From Caldivirga sp. UBA161 (lineage in GTDB: Archaea; Thermoproteota; Thermoprotei; Thermoproteales; Thermocladiaceae): a stretch of 21,653 nt of DNA. A program made the translations under genes and the position numbers. Under the pieces are notes generated by a model. That model was not told the origin of the DNA, made no database searches, and saw only the letters and a list, made by a program, of their open reading frames with translations. The stretch spans positions 1-21,653 of the forward strand of contig NZ_DAXS01000084.1 of assembly GCF_002506515.1 (NCBI RefSeq), in the 5' to 3' direction. This document shows positions 14,680 through 21,407 of this stretch, piece after piece. How positions within the stretch are numbered: the first letter of the stretch is position 1; the number at the start of each line of letters is the position of its first letter.

Positions 14680-16026
14680 ATGGACGCTGAGGCTATAGTT
14701 AAATTAGCCTTGAAGATGGGGTTTAATGAAGCCATTGCAGTGGTTAGGGTGAGTAAATGGAGAATGCTGAGGATTGCTAATAATGAGGCCTCAGTCTTCA
14801 ATTATTGGATTGATGAATGGGCCTCAGTCTATCTAACTAAGGATAAGAGAATTTACACATTCCACACCTCCAACTTAAGCGAGGACTCGATTAAGGCCAA
14901 GCTCAATGAGGCAGCATCAATCATAGGTAGATTAAGTGAGGACCCTGAATATGTACCAGTTACACACCAGGGTTCAGCATCAACCTGGGACTCCTATGAT
15001 CCAAGTGTTGAGAATGCTGAGGAGAAGGTGATTGATATGGTTAAGGAAGCTGTTGATGCAAGCCTCTCAGAGGGTTCCGTAAGGAATGCAGGAACCTTCA
15101 CCTACGGTGTGGGTGAATCATATTATAGTGATCACACTGGGTTAAACCTAGGTTGGAAAGGGACTTACTTTAACTTGGCCATAAGGGCTTTTCACAATGA
15201 CCCGGAGTTATCATCAATGGATGCTTTAACTGGAAGGAGGCTTAGTGATATTGATGCTAAGGGCATTGGTTCAAGGGTTGGCTTCATGTTATCGCTAGCC
15301 AGTAAATTACCTAAGACAAGCATTGAGGGTAGGTTCAGGATTATTATGGGCCCACTTGTTGCAGGGCACTTATATGGTGTAATATCCAATAGTTGGATGA
15401 ATGCTTATAATGTATTACGTAACCTATCTCCATTAAGTGTAAAGGATGTTGGTAATAAGGTTGCTTCAGAATCATTAACGTTAATTGACTCATCCGCAGA
15501 CTCATCAAGGGTTGGCTCAGAGCCTGTGGATCTTGAGGGTAATCAAACAAGTAACGTAACCCTAGTTAAAAATGGGGTATTATCATCTTTCATAACCAAT
15601 AATAGGACAGCTAATAAACTTGGTGTTAAATCAACGGGTAATGCTGCACATGGTTGGTTAACGCCATCAATAAGGCACCTATACATAGGGCCTGGTTCAC
15701 TTAAGGATGATCCCCAATCAATGTTTAATGAATTGGGTGACGGCGTCTTCATTCAGAACAATTGGTACACCAGGTTCCAGAACATTAGGGAGGGGATATT
15801 CTCAACAGTGTGCCGTGATGTTGTTCTACTGGTTAAGAATGGGGAACCTAAGTACGTCCTTAAGGGTGTTAGGATTAGTGACAGGTTCAATACACTACTT
15901 AATAACTACATAGACTCCACAAGTAAGTTGGCTCAAGTCTTCTGGTGGGACATGCATGTACCATCAACCGTACCCTACACCTTAGTGGATAAGGTTAACA
16001 TAACTAAATCCTTTGAGGCGCATTAA
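14680..16026 (+). CDS. TldD/PmbA family protein, TldE-like (no metal motif)
   Basis: 448-residue member of the TldD/TldE (PmbA) family, which acts as a heterodimeric metalloprotease trimming modified peptides and unfolded proteins. Family features include the N-terminal domain with RIANNEASVFNYW, the mid-region IIMGPLVAGHLYGVISNSW, and the C-terminal TGNAAHGWLTPSIRHLYIGPGS and FIQNNWYTRFQNIREGIFSTVCRD segments. The zinc-binding HExxxH of TldD is absent: the corresponding region reads GPLVAGHLYG. It should therefore be the non-catalytic TldE/PmbA-type subunit. No tldD gene is adjacent in the window, and gatE upstream has its own promoter. Whether it pairs with a distant TldD or has another role is open. 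Confidence 0.88.
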   Translation: MDAEAIVKLALKMGFNEAIAVVRVSKWRMLRIANNEASVFNYWIDEWASVYLTKDKRIYTFHTSNLSEDSIKAKLNEAASIIGRLSEDPEYVPVTHQGSASTWDSYDPSVENAEEKVIDMVKEAVDASLSEGSVRNAGTFTYGVGESYYSDHTGLNLGWKGTYFNLAIRAFHNDPELSSMDALTGRRLSDIDAKGIGSRVGFMLSLASKLPKTSIEGRFRIIMGPLVAGHLYGVISNSWMNAYNVLRNLSPLSVKDVGNKVASESLTLIDSSADSSRVGSEPVDLEGNQTSNVTLVKNGVLSSFITNNRTANKLGVKSTGNAAHGWLTPSIRHLYIGPGSLKDDPQSMFNELGDGVFIQNNWYTRFQNIREGIFSTVCRDVVLLVKNGEPKYVLKGVRISDRFNTLLNNYIDSTSKLAQVFWWDMHVPSTVPYTLVDKVNITKSFEAH

Positions 16027-16081
16027 TGATTCTATATTTATTTACTCAATGAATTCTATATAAAATATGGAGCATTTATGC

Positions 16082-16441
16082 TTACTGCTTCATAATTAAA
16101 ACAACCAACTTCCTTATTCTTGCGGCTATCTCCAGGGCTTTACGTGCTTCCTCAATTGTTACTTCATAATCAGTATAATCCGCTTTCTTCCTCATCTCAT
16201 ATAAGTAGAGCATTAATACTGCCTCTTCAATGTAGCCCAAGTGCTTAAGCGCATTAGCCAACTTATCATCCCTCCTAGGTACATTCGTATGCATCCTCTC
16301 CAGAAGCTTCTCCACGGCTCTTCTTGCTGAGAAATAGCTTGCAGATACGCACTTATTTAAGTTACCTACTTCTAAATCCAATTGCGCTTCCTTAATTAAC
16401 TTATCAGACTTCCCTAAACTTAAGTATGACGTCACTATCAC
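16082..16441 (-). CDS. HEPN-domain protein (second pair)
   Basis: 119-residue all-helical HEPN protein: an N-terminal helix DKLIKEAQLDLEVGN, the diagnostic SASYFSARRAVEKLLERM helix, a middle DDKLANALKHLG, and the C-terminal RKKADYTDYEVTIEEARKALEIA. I see no R-X4-6-H ribonuclease motif in the C-terminal half. The reading starts at GTG 16441, but GTG 16435 (third codon) has a gaggagg motif with better spacing and may be the true start. It overlaps the 3' end of the upstream MNT-like gene by 32-38 bases, so the two are translationally coupled. It converges on the TldE-like gene across 55 A/T-rich bases. Confidence 0.85.
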   Translation of the reverse strand: MIVTSYLSLGKSDKLIKEAQLDLEVGNLNKCVSASYFSARRAVEKLLERMHTNVPRRDDKLANALKHLGYIEEAVLMLYLYEMRKKADYTDYEVTIEEARKALEIAARIRKLVVLIMKQ

Positions 16442-16988
16442 CCTCCTCTACTATCATGTAACTTACTGTGCTCTTGAACCTATCATTCACTTCTAATGCT
16501 GCTTTAGCAACCTTAAGCCTTACATCATCATCAATCTTATTAACTATGATGAGTACATTGCTTTCATTAATAAAGATTCCCTTAGGTAATGCAATCATTG
16601 AAATAAGCCTATTACCTAGACTCTCTGTAAGCAACTGTTTAAATTCACTTAATGCACTTTCATAATCCGACCAATCCTCAATAGGTGTATGAATGAATTT
16701 ATTTATGGTTTCCTTATCCCCCTCTGTTATTACCATATAGCTTATTACGCTCTTGAACTTATCATTCACTTCTAATGCTGCTTTAGCAACGCTTAATTTA
16801 ATATTATCATTAATGCTACGGACAATTACTAGAGTATTCGTGTCATTGAGTATGGGTTCTCCATCCTGTGACCCAATAACCATGAGTAATGAGTCACCGA
16901 GTTCAGAGTGGAGAATTCTAGTAAACTCATAGAGGCTGATCCACCAATCACTTCCTAGGTTAATTACCAGCGCCACAGTATTTAGCAC
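16404..16988 (-). CDS. Tandemly duplicated, degenerate MNT-like protein
   Basis: 194 residues made of two copies of one unit of about 94 residues (about 1-98 and 99-194). The copies share VAKAALEVNDKFKS / VAKAALEVNDRFKS, ISYMVITEGD / VSYMIVEEGD, and DWWISLYEF / DWSDYESALSEF. The unit resembles HEPN-associated nucleotidyltransferases, but the active site has decayed: copy 1 keeps a GS but lacks the D-x-D (GSQDGE, then NDTNTLVIV), and copy 2 lacks the GS (ALPKGIFI, then NESNVLIIV). It is probably not catalytic and may work only by binding the HEPN protein. The reading starts at GTG 16988; GTG 16976 lies about 27 bases from the TATA-like tttaaattt (17000-17008) and is a likely start. The nucleotidyltransferase link is inferred from shape and context. 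Confidence 0.75.
   Translation of the reverse strand: MLNTVALVINLGSDWWISLYEFTRILHSELGDSLLMVIGSQDGEPILNDTNTLVIVRSINDNIKLSVAKAALEVNDKFKSVISYMVITEGDKETINKFIHTPIEDWSDYESALSEFKQLLTESLGNRLISMIALPKGIFINESNVLIIVNKIDDDVRLKVAKAALEVNDRFKSTVSYMIVEEGDSDVILKFREV
16470..16511. repeat. Direct repeat copy 1, inside MNT-like gene
   Basis: 42 bases matching 16749-16790 with a single mismatch; the last 31 are identical. The offset is 279 bases, exactly 93 codons, so it is the DNA trace of the internal protein duplication. Confidence 0.9.
16749..16790. repeat. Direct repeat copy 2, inside MNT-like gene
   Basis: Partner of 16470-16511. Outside this block the two protein copies have diverged clearly, so the near identity here suggests local homogenisation or strong constraint. 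Confidence 0.9.
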
Positions 16989-17369
16989 TTGAGGATTTTT
17001 TTAAATTTATGGGGTTAAGGTATATAGCATCCTAAAGTTCTCATTCTGCCTCCTCAATTTTAAGGCTAATTGCCTTAATTCTATTCACGTCAATCCCCAT
17101 CCCTCTGGTGGAGGTAAATATCAGCCCACCGTAGGGTATTGTATAGTTCGCATGCTGATTCTAATTGGGCTTTTAACACCCTCAATGTAACCCTACGGTG
17201 AGCATTAAGAAAAGCCACATCCCTTAAATTAAAAACTAACACATCTCCACACTAAAGGATTTTAAGCACACCTTTAAATTAGGAATTAGCTAATCCACTA
17301 AGCCAGTGGTGGGTATTGTAAATGAACCGATGGAATGTGGGGAAAGGGGAAATGGGGCGAGTGATTCCC
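16989..17369. other. 381-base gene-poor stretch
   Basis: Holds, from left to right, the TATA-like tttaaattt (17000-17008) of the MNT/HEPN pair, a possible small gene or gene remnant on the minus strand (17041-17242), TATA-like cctttaaatt (17271-17280), a small inverted repeat CCACT/AGTGG (17295-17309) and three runs of four G (17339-17357). No tRNA or other known RNA was recognised. Confidence 0.5.
17041..17242 (-). pseudogene. Possible small gene or decayed gene remnant
   Basis: From GTG 17242 one frame reads 50 residues to TGA at 17090: MLVFNLRDVAFLNAHRR at the start, a middle LRVLKAQLESACELYNTLRW and the end DIYLHQRDGD. A second, overlapping frame gives a protein-like C-terminus (YGGLIFTSTRGMGIDVNRIK, then AISLKIEEAE) ending at TGA 17041, with codons more like the neighbours (AGA, ATT, GAG). 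A third frame upstream gives GYIEGVKSPIRIS. The pattern fits a gene broken by frameshifts, or a genuine 50-residue gene and chance. A TATA-like attttaag lies near 17259-17266. No family was recognised. Confidence 0.3.
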
Positions 17370-17618
17370 TTAAGTCTGTGGATCATCGGTTAGGTAAGCC
17401 CAGCCTACTATTAGGAGTCCATCAATGTTGCTTACTGTGATTTGAGTAATAGTGAAGCCCATTGCCTTAACATTTCCCTTTGTGGTTAATTCCTTACCGA
17501 TTTCATTAATGGCTGTATTTACACGTTTTAGGAATTCATCTAGGTTAATGCCGGTACCCATTGTAACTGGGCCAACATTAACCCTTATTGGTATGAACCT
17601 TTGAGCTGCCACCATCAT
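17370..17618 (-). CDS. 82-residue protein coupled to HIT gene
   Basis: Not recognised. It appears to be a compact alpha/beta protein: strand RFIPIRVNVGPV, a helix INLDEFLKRVNTAINEIGKEL, a strand KAMGFTITQITVSNI and a strand DGLLIVGWAYL with a short acidic tail. No Cys, membrane helix or catalytic pattern is obvious. The start ATGATG at 17618 lies inside the HIT gene (41-base overlap), and ggaggtg is placed 8-14 bases upstream, so it is co-translated with HIT. This reproducible overlap is the main evidence that it is a gene. A small ligand-binding or regulatory partner of the HIT hydrolase is possible (inference). Confidence 0.75.
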   Translation of the reverse strand: MMVAAQRFIPIRVNVGPVTMGTGINLDEFLKRVNTAINEIGKELTTKGNVKAMGFTITQITVSNIDGLLIVGWAYLTDDPQT

Positions 17619-18111
17619 TACTCATGCACCTCCTCATTAATTTACTTAGCTCCGGTATTAATCCTTTAATGTCATTAATAACTGCATCAAGAGTATACTT
17701 AATGGGAATACTATTTACGTCACCACTCCACCTGGGTACAATATGGAAGTGAACATGCTCCTCATAACCAGCACCAGCGATTCTACCCACATTAACACCA
17801 ATATTGAAGTCCACTGGTTTAAGTAATTCACTTAACGCGCAGATGGATGCCTTAATCAGCATTGCGCACTCCATTAACTCTTCATCTGTTAAATCCACTA
17901 TACCCGGTACATGCCTCTTTGGGGCTATGAGTAAGTGACCCCTATTGTAAGGGTACTTGTTCATTATTACTATGCAGTAATTACCCCTATAGACAACTAA
18001 CTCATCATTACTGTTAACCGCCCTGCACATGAAGCATCCTGACTCCTTATTATCAATAGCCCCGGTTATGTAATCCATTCTCCACGGTGTGTATAATGCC
18101 ATTACACTCAC
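17578..18111 (-). CDS. HIT family nucleotide hydrolase/transferase
   Basis: 177 residues of the histidine-triad superfamily, which hydrolyse or transfer nucleotidyl groups (for example ApnA or AMP-lysine substrates). The triad is HVHFHIV with His119, His121 and the catalytic His123. N-terminal CFMC (Cys26, Cys29) is the zinc pair common in archaeal HIT proteins, and NKYPYNRGHLLIAPKRHV is the conserved strand-turn region. The start is GTG 18111, with an aggggg stretch upstream; ATG 18102 is an alternative. The C-terminus overlaps the 82-residue gene by 41 bases. Divergent from top6A. Confidence 0.92.
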   Translation of the reverse strand: MSVMALYTPWRMDYITGAIDNKESGCFMCRAVNSNDELVVYRGNYCIVIMNKYPYNRGHLLIAPKRHVPGIVDLTDEELMECAMLIKASICALSELLKPVDFNIGVNVGRIAGAGYEEHVHFHIVPRWSGDVNSIPIKYTLDAVINDIKGLIPELSKLMRRCMSNDGGSSKVHTNKG

Positions 18112-18185
18112 TTTCTTCCCCCTTAATTTTAAGCCTTATGCCTACTAATACTTAGCGATGGGTTTAATAACAGTGCATATGGGGA

Positions 18186-19301
18186 GTGAGTATGGTTAAG
18201 GATAGGGGTGAGGCGCTTAAGATTCTTGAGGATTGGGGTAGGTCCATAGTTGACTACATTAATAAGGGTGAGGAACCGGTGATGCGTATACCAGCTAGGA
18301 CTTTAACTAATATAATATGGGATGAGAGGAAGAAAATACTTATACTGGGGCCTAAGGCAATTGAGAGGAGGTTCCTGGATTTAAATGAGGCTAAGCGCTT
18401 CATGCAGACTACGCTAATGCTTAAGCTTATTATTCAATCAATTAAGGAGAACGTTTACCCAACTATAAGGGACCTTTACTATAATGGTAAGCACACAATG
18501 GAACTTAATGAACCTAAGTTAAATAAGTCATTTAGGGAGAATACGTGGGATGAGCAGTCAGAGTCCAATGCAGTGATAGAGGATATTGAAGTTGCCACAG
18601 GTGTACTTAGGGAGGAGATGGGTGTGTCCGCTGACGTTAAGGGTAAGGTTGTTGGACCCATTGTGGTTAGGTCAAAGGGCTTTGAGATAGATGCCACAAA
18701 GATGGGTGACACAGCCCTAAGCCTACCCCCTAACCCGGATGAATTAGATATTGTTAGATTGGATGCTAAGTATGTTTTAGTGGTTGAGAAGGATGCAATA
18801 TTCCAGAGGCTTAATAGGGAGGGCTTCTGGAATAGTGAGAAGTGCCTACTGGTTACTGCCAAGGGCATGCCTGATAGGGCTACTAGGAGGTTTGTTAGGA
18901 GGCTTAGTGAGGATTATGGCTTACCGGTTTACGTCTTCACTGATGGGGACCCATATGGATGGTATATTTACAGCGTGTACAGGAGTGGTTCAATAAAGTT
19001 GAGTTATGAGAATGAGAGGTTAGCGACCCCTGACGCTAAATTCATTGGAGTAACTGCCAGTGACATAAGTAAGTATAAGATTAGTGATAATTACGTAATA
19101 AAGGCCACTGATAGGGACATTAAGAGGGCTCAGGAGCTTAAGAAGTACCCATGGTTCCAGAGCCACGAGTGGAGGCGGGAGCTGGACTTATTCCTAAGAA
19201 CCAGGAAGAAGGTTGAGATTGAGGCATTGTCAACGCATGGATTAAAGTTCCTGCATGAGTACCTACTGGATAAGATCCATAATAGTAAGTGGATTGAGTG
19301 A
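18186..19301 (+). CDS. top6A: DNA topoisomerase VI subunit A
   Basis: Spo11-like DNA-cleaving subunit of type IIB topoisomerase, which relaxes and decatenates DNA with subunit B. The 371 residues include the 5Y-CAP domain with RDLYYNGK (catalytic Tyr98 or 99, the second by analogy with Spo11) and a Toprim domain with VVEKDAIFQRL (Glu201) and TDGDPYGWY (Asp253, Asp255), the Mg-binding acids. The frame opens with GTG 18186, but ATG 18192 (MVKDRGEAL) lies 26 bases from the TATA-like gtttaataa (18163-18170) and is probably the real leaderless start. Subunit B, adjacent in many archaea, is not in this window. Confidence 0.96.
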   Translation: MSMVKDRGEALKILEDWGRSIVDYINKGEEPVMRIPARTLTNIIWDERKKILILGPKAIERRFLDLNEAKRFMQTTLMLKLIIQSIKENVYPTIRDLYYNGKHTMELNEPKLNKSFRENTWDEQSESNAVIEDIEVATGVLREEMGVSADVKGKVVGPIVVRSKGFEIDATKMGDTALSLPPNPDELDIVRLDAKYVLVVEKDAIFQRLNREGFWNSEKCLLVTAKGMPDRATRRFVRRLSEDYGLPVYVFTDGDPYGWYIYSVYRSGSIKLSYENERLATPDAKFIGVTASDISKYKISDNYVIKATDRDIKRAQELKKYPWFQSHEWRRELDLFLRTRKKVEIEALSTHGLKFLHEYLLDKIHNSKWIE

Positions 19302-19320
19302 AGGGATTAAACGGGAAAGG

Positions 19321-19330
19321 TAAATTAAAC
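19321..19330 (+). promoter_or_regulatory. TATA-like box for the phosphoesterase gene
   Basis: taaattaaac is centred about 26 bases before GTG 19352 and supports that start; the gene is likely transcribed separately from top6A. Confidence 0.45.
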
Positions 19331-19351
19331 CAGCGCATGTAGGTTAGACCT

Positions 19352-20176
19352 GTGGATAAGAGGGGCATTAGCGCTATTATTAATGGTGATAAATGGCTAA
19401 TACTGGCAGACACCCACGTAGGCATGGAATTCGAGCTTCAGGGAAGGGGAGTTAGGGTGCCTATTCAAACAGGTAGGATAGTGAATAATATTATTTCCTG
19501 GGCTGAGGAGGAGGGGGCTAGCAGAATCATTATTCTCGGTGATGTTAAGCATGAGCTACCTTACCCAGTTGAATCAATTAATGAGGTTAAGTTATTCATA
19601 GAGAGCTTGTCAAAAAACTTCGAGGAGGTTGTATTAGTGGCTGGTAATCATGATGGTGGGTTAGAGCAGATTATTGATAGGGTTGGGTTAAGTAATGTTA
19701 AGTTTCATGATTCAAGAGGCTTTATGGCTAATGTAAATGGAAAGAATGCATTACTACTACACGGTAATTCAAAGCCCAACATTGAGGATTTCGAGGAGGC
19801 TGATGTCTTAGTAATGGGCCACACCCACCCGGCTGTGGTTATTCAGGATGAGCATGGCTTCGTAACGAAGAGGCCTGCAATACTGAAGATTAGGGTTAAT
19901 AAGGGTGAGTTCGGTAAGAGGTTATATGGTAGGGAGTTTGAGGGTGGGGAGTTAAGCATTATAGTTTTACCAACTGCCAATCACTTAACCATTGGTGTTG
20001 ATGTAGCATCAACATTAACAACAGTGTTTGAAGCCCCTAGAACCATACTTAGGTATGTTGAACCATGGAGGATACAGGATAGTATTGAAGTTTACTTAAC
20101 CGACTTAACCTTCCTGGGTACTCTGGATGTAATTAGGAGGAGTAGTTTTGAGATGGTTGACTTTGATTCAATGTGA
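19352..20176 (+). CDS. Archaeal SbcD-related metallophosphoesterase
   Basis: 274-residue calcineurin-like phosphoesterase of the archaeal SbcD-related type. All metal-binding motifs are intact: ADTHVGME (about 18-25), GDVKHE (about 63-68), AGNHDGG (about 94-100), LLHGNSKP and GHTHPAV (about 150-156). No membrane segment is visible. Homologues are often near DNA-processing genes, and here it follows top6A by 50 bases, but a nuclease role is not shown. The start is GTG (VDKRGISAIING). Its stop lies 5 bases before the convergent PAC2 gene. The contrast with the anchored paralogue at 6778-7581, which lost the GNHD Asn, is notable. Confidence 0.9.
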   Translation: MDKRGISAIINGDKWLILADTHVGMEFELQGRGVRVPIQTGRIVNNIISWAEEEGASRIIILGDVKHELPYPVESINEVKLFIESLSKNFEEVVLVAGNHDGGLEQIIDRVGLSNVKFHDSRGFMANVNGKNALLLHGNSKPNIEDFEEADVLVMGHTHPAVVIQDEHGFVTKRPAILKIRVNKGEFGKRLYGREFEGGELSIIVLPTANHLTIGVDVASTLTTVFEAPRTILRYVEPWRIQDSIEVYLTDLTFLGTLDVIRRSSFEMVDFDSM

Positions 20177-20181
20177 TTTAC

Positions 20182-21012
20182 TCATAGTACAAGGGGTGCA
20201 GTACCCTTGCCCTCCTCCGCGGTTAGGCTCCTAGCCCACTCCTCAATACTCTTCTCCACCAGGAATGAGTACTTGGATGCATGCTCCTCAAGCTTATCAG
20301 TCTTAATCTCTGTGTTTATTAGCTTTGAAATAGCTTTAATTAACTTCACAGCTGCAGCTACATCAGGTCCAAACTTGCCTATCGTTTGATTAAGAATATA
20401 GGTGACGTCCCTATACGAGGCTAATTTACCGCTCTTAACTAAATTACTTATCGATGTTAATAATCTTGACTCCGCTAAAAGCAGTACACCGCTCATGGTT
20501 CCTCTAGATAGCACTGCATCAAGGAATTCCGCCTCAACACCAACTACAACAGTTTCCTTAAGTGGAATGAAACCTGCATTCATTAGACTACCTACGGTTA
20601 ACTCATCAGTGACGAAGTATACGTTCTCACTTTCGCCGGGGCCTAATGATGGCATCGTGGATAGGCAGATAGCCTTACTTACCCCATTCTCCTCAGCCCA
20701 CGATATGACCTTATCTATAAACTCCCTATATATTGGTATTGGAATTGGAATATGCTGCCTAACCACTATGAGTCCATTCTCCTGGGAGTAAAATAACCTA
20801 TACGGTAACTTGGCGACGCCATCTATGACTGTGACGGCTGGTTCAATTCCCCTAATCCTAATAGCACCTATCTCAGCCATCTTTAAAGTATCTATAAGGT
20901 ACTCAGTGGCAACCACGGAGGCTAGACTGGGCTCTGGGCAGGCTAAAATAACCATATTCCTAGGATCCTTGGGAACAGACCTAATCTTAACCTCAAGCCT
21001 TAAGCTATCCAT
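20182..21012 (-). CDS. PAC2 family (proteasome assembly chaperone-like) protein
   Basis: 276 residues from ATG 21012 (MDSLRLEVKIRS). Family features: VILACPEPSLASVVATEYLI near the N-terminus, PYRLFYSQENGLIVVRQHIPIPIP, the STMPSLGP loop, and VVGVEAEFLDAVLSRGTMSGVLLLAES. PAC2-type proteins are related to eukaryotic proteasome assembly chaperone 2; archaeal members have been proposed as proteasome-linked chaperones. The frame is open to 21150, but those 46 extra residues do not look like the family, and the TATA-like cttttaaag (21035-21043) lies 27 bases before ATG 21012. The C-terminal 60 residues are helical and charged. Confidence 0.87.
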   Translation of the reverse strand: MDSLRLEVKIRSVPKDPRNMVILACPEPSLASVVATEYLIDTLKMAEIGAIRIRGIEPAVTVIDGVAKLPYRLFYSQENGLIVVRQHIPIPIPIYREFIDKVISWAEENGVSKAICLSTMPSLGPGESENVYFVTDELTVGSLMNAGFIPLKETVVVGVEAEFLDAVLSRGTMSGVLLLAESRLLTSISNLVKSGKLASYRDVTYILNQTIGKFGPDVAAAVKLIKAISKLINTEIKTDKLEEHASKYSFLVEKSIEEWARSLTAEEGKGTAPLVL

Positions 21013-21407
21013 ATAGCTAGTAATTAATTTTTGGCTTTTAAAGAATTTCCATTGAATGATCTTAAACCAACTAAACATACTTAGCGTAAAACACTTAAAT
21101 AATGCACTTAAGTCTAATCTTGAAGAATACGGTATTGAATGCTTAAACAATTATTCAGGTAAAAATACTCAAAGCAATTTTGCCGTGAGTAGTTTTCATC
21201 TGTAGATTTATTATAGTAGGGGCTCTTTATCATGGTTCATCTATATCTTGGGATTAAGCCATTGACATAAGCTAAATTGTACTTAAGACTATCCTCTATA
21301 ATTTACTAAGAAACGCCAAGCATTATAAGGTTTTTAATTTAAAATCACTGAAATCACATCTTATCATTGGAATAAAGCGTAAAAATGGGCTATATTATCA
21401 CCCCCTT
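21013..21407. other. 395-base A/T-rich intergenic region
   Basis: Contains the PAC2 TATA-like box (21035-21043, minus) and, at the right end, the TATA-like gcgtaaaaatg (21377-21387) that lies about 25 bases before ATG 21408. Between them I see no open frame of interest, no tRNA and no clear repeat. Confidence 0.5.

Noticed and set aside
16029..16061. Two copies of attctatat between the TldE-like and HEPN genes
   Set aside because: Nine-base A/T-rich repeats are expected by chance in a 55-base A/T-rich convergent gap.
17321..17392. Short plus-strand frames starting at ATG near 17321 and 17330
   Set aside because: They run antisense into the 82-residue gene and give no protein-like sequence.
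20402..20791. 129-residue plus-strand open frame within the PAC2 gene
   Set aside because: Antisense shadow; no start signal and Ser/Thr-rich composition without motifs.
21013..21150. 46-residue N-terminal extension of the PAC2 protein
   Set aside because: The TATA-like box lies inside it at leaderless distance from ATG 21012, and the extension does not resemble the family.
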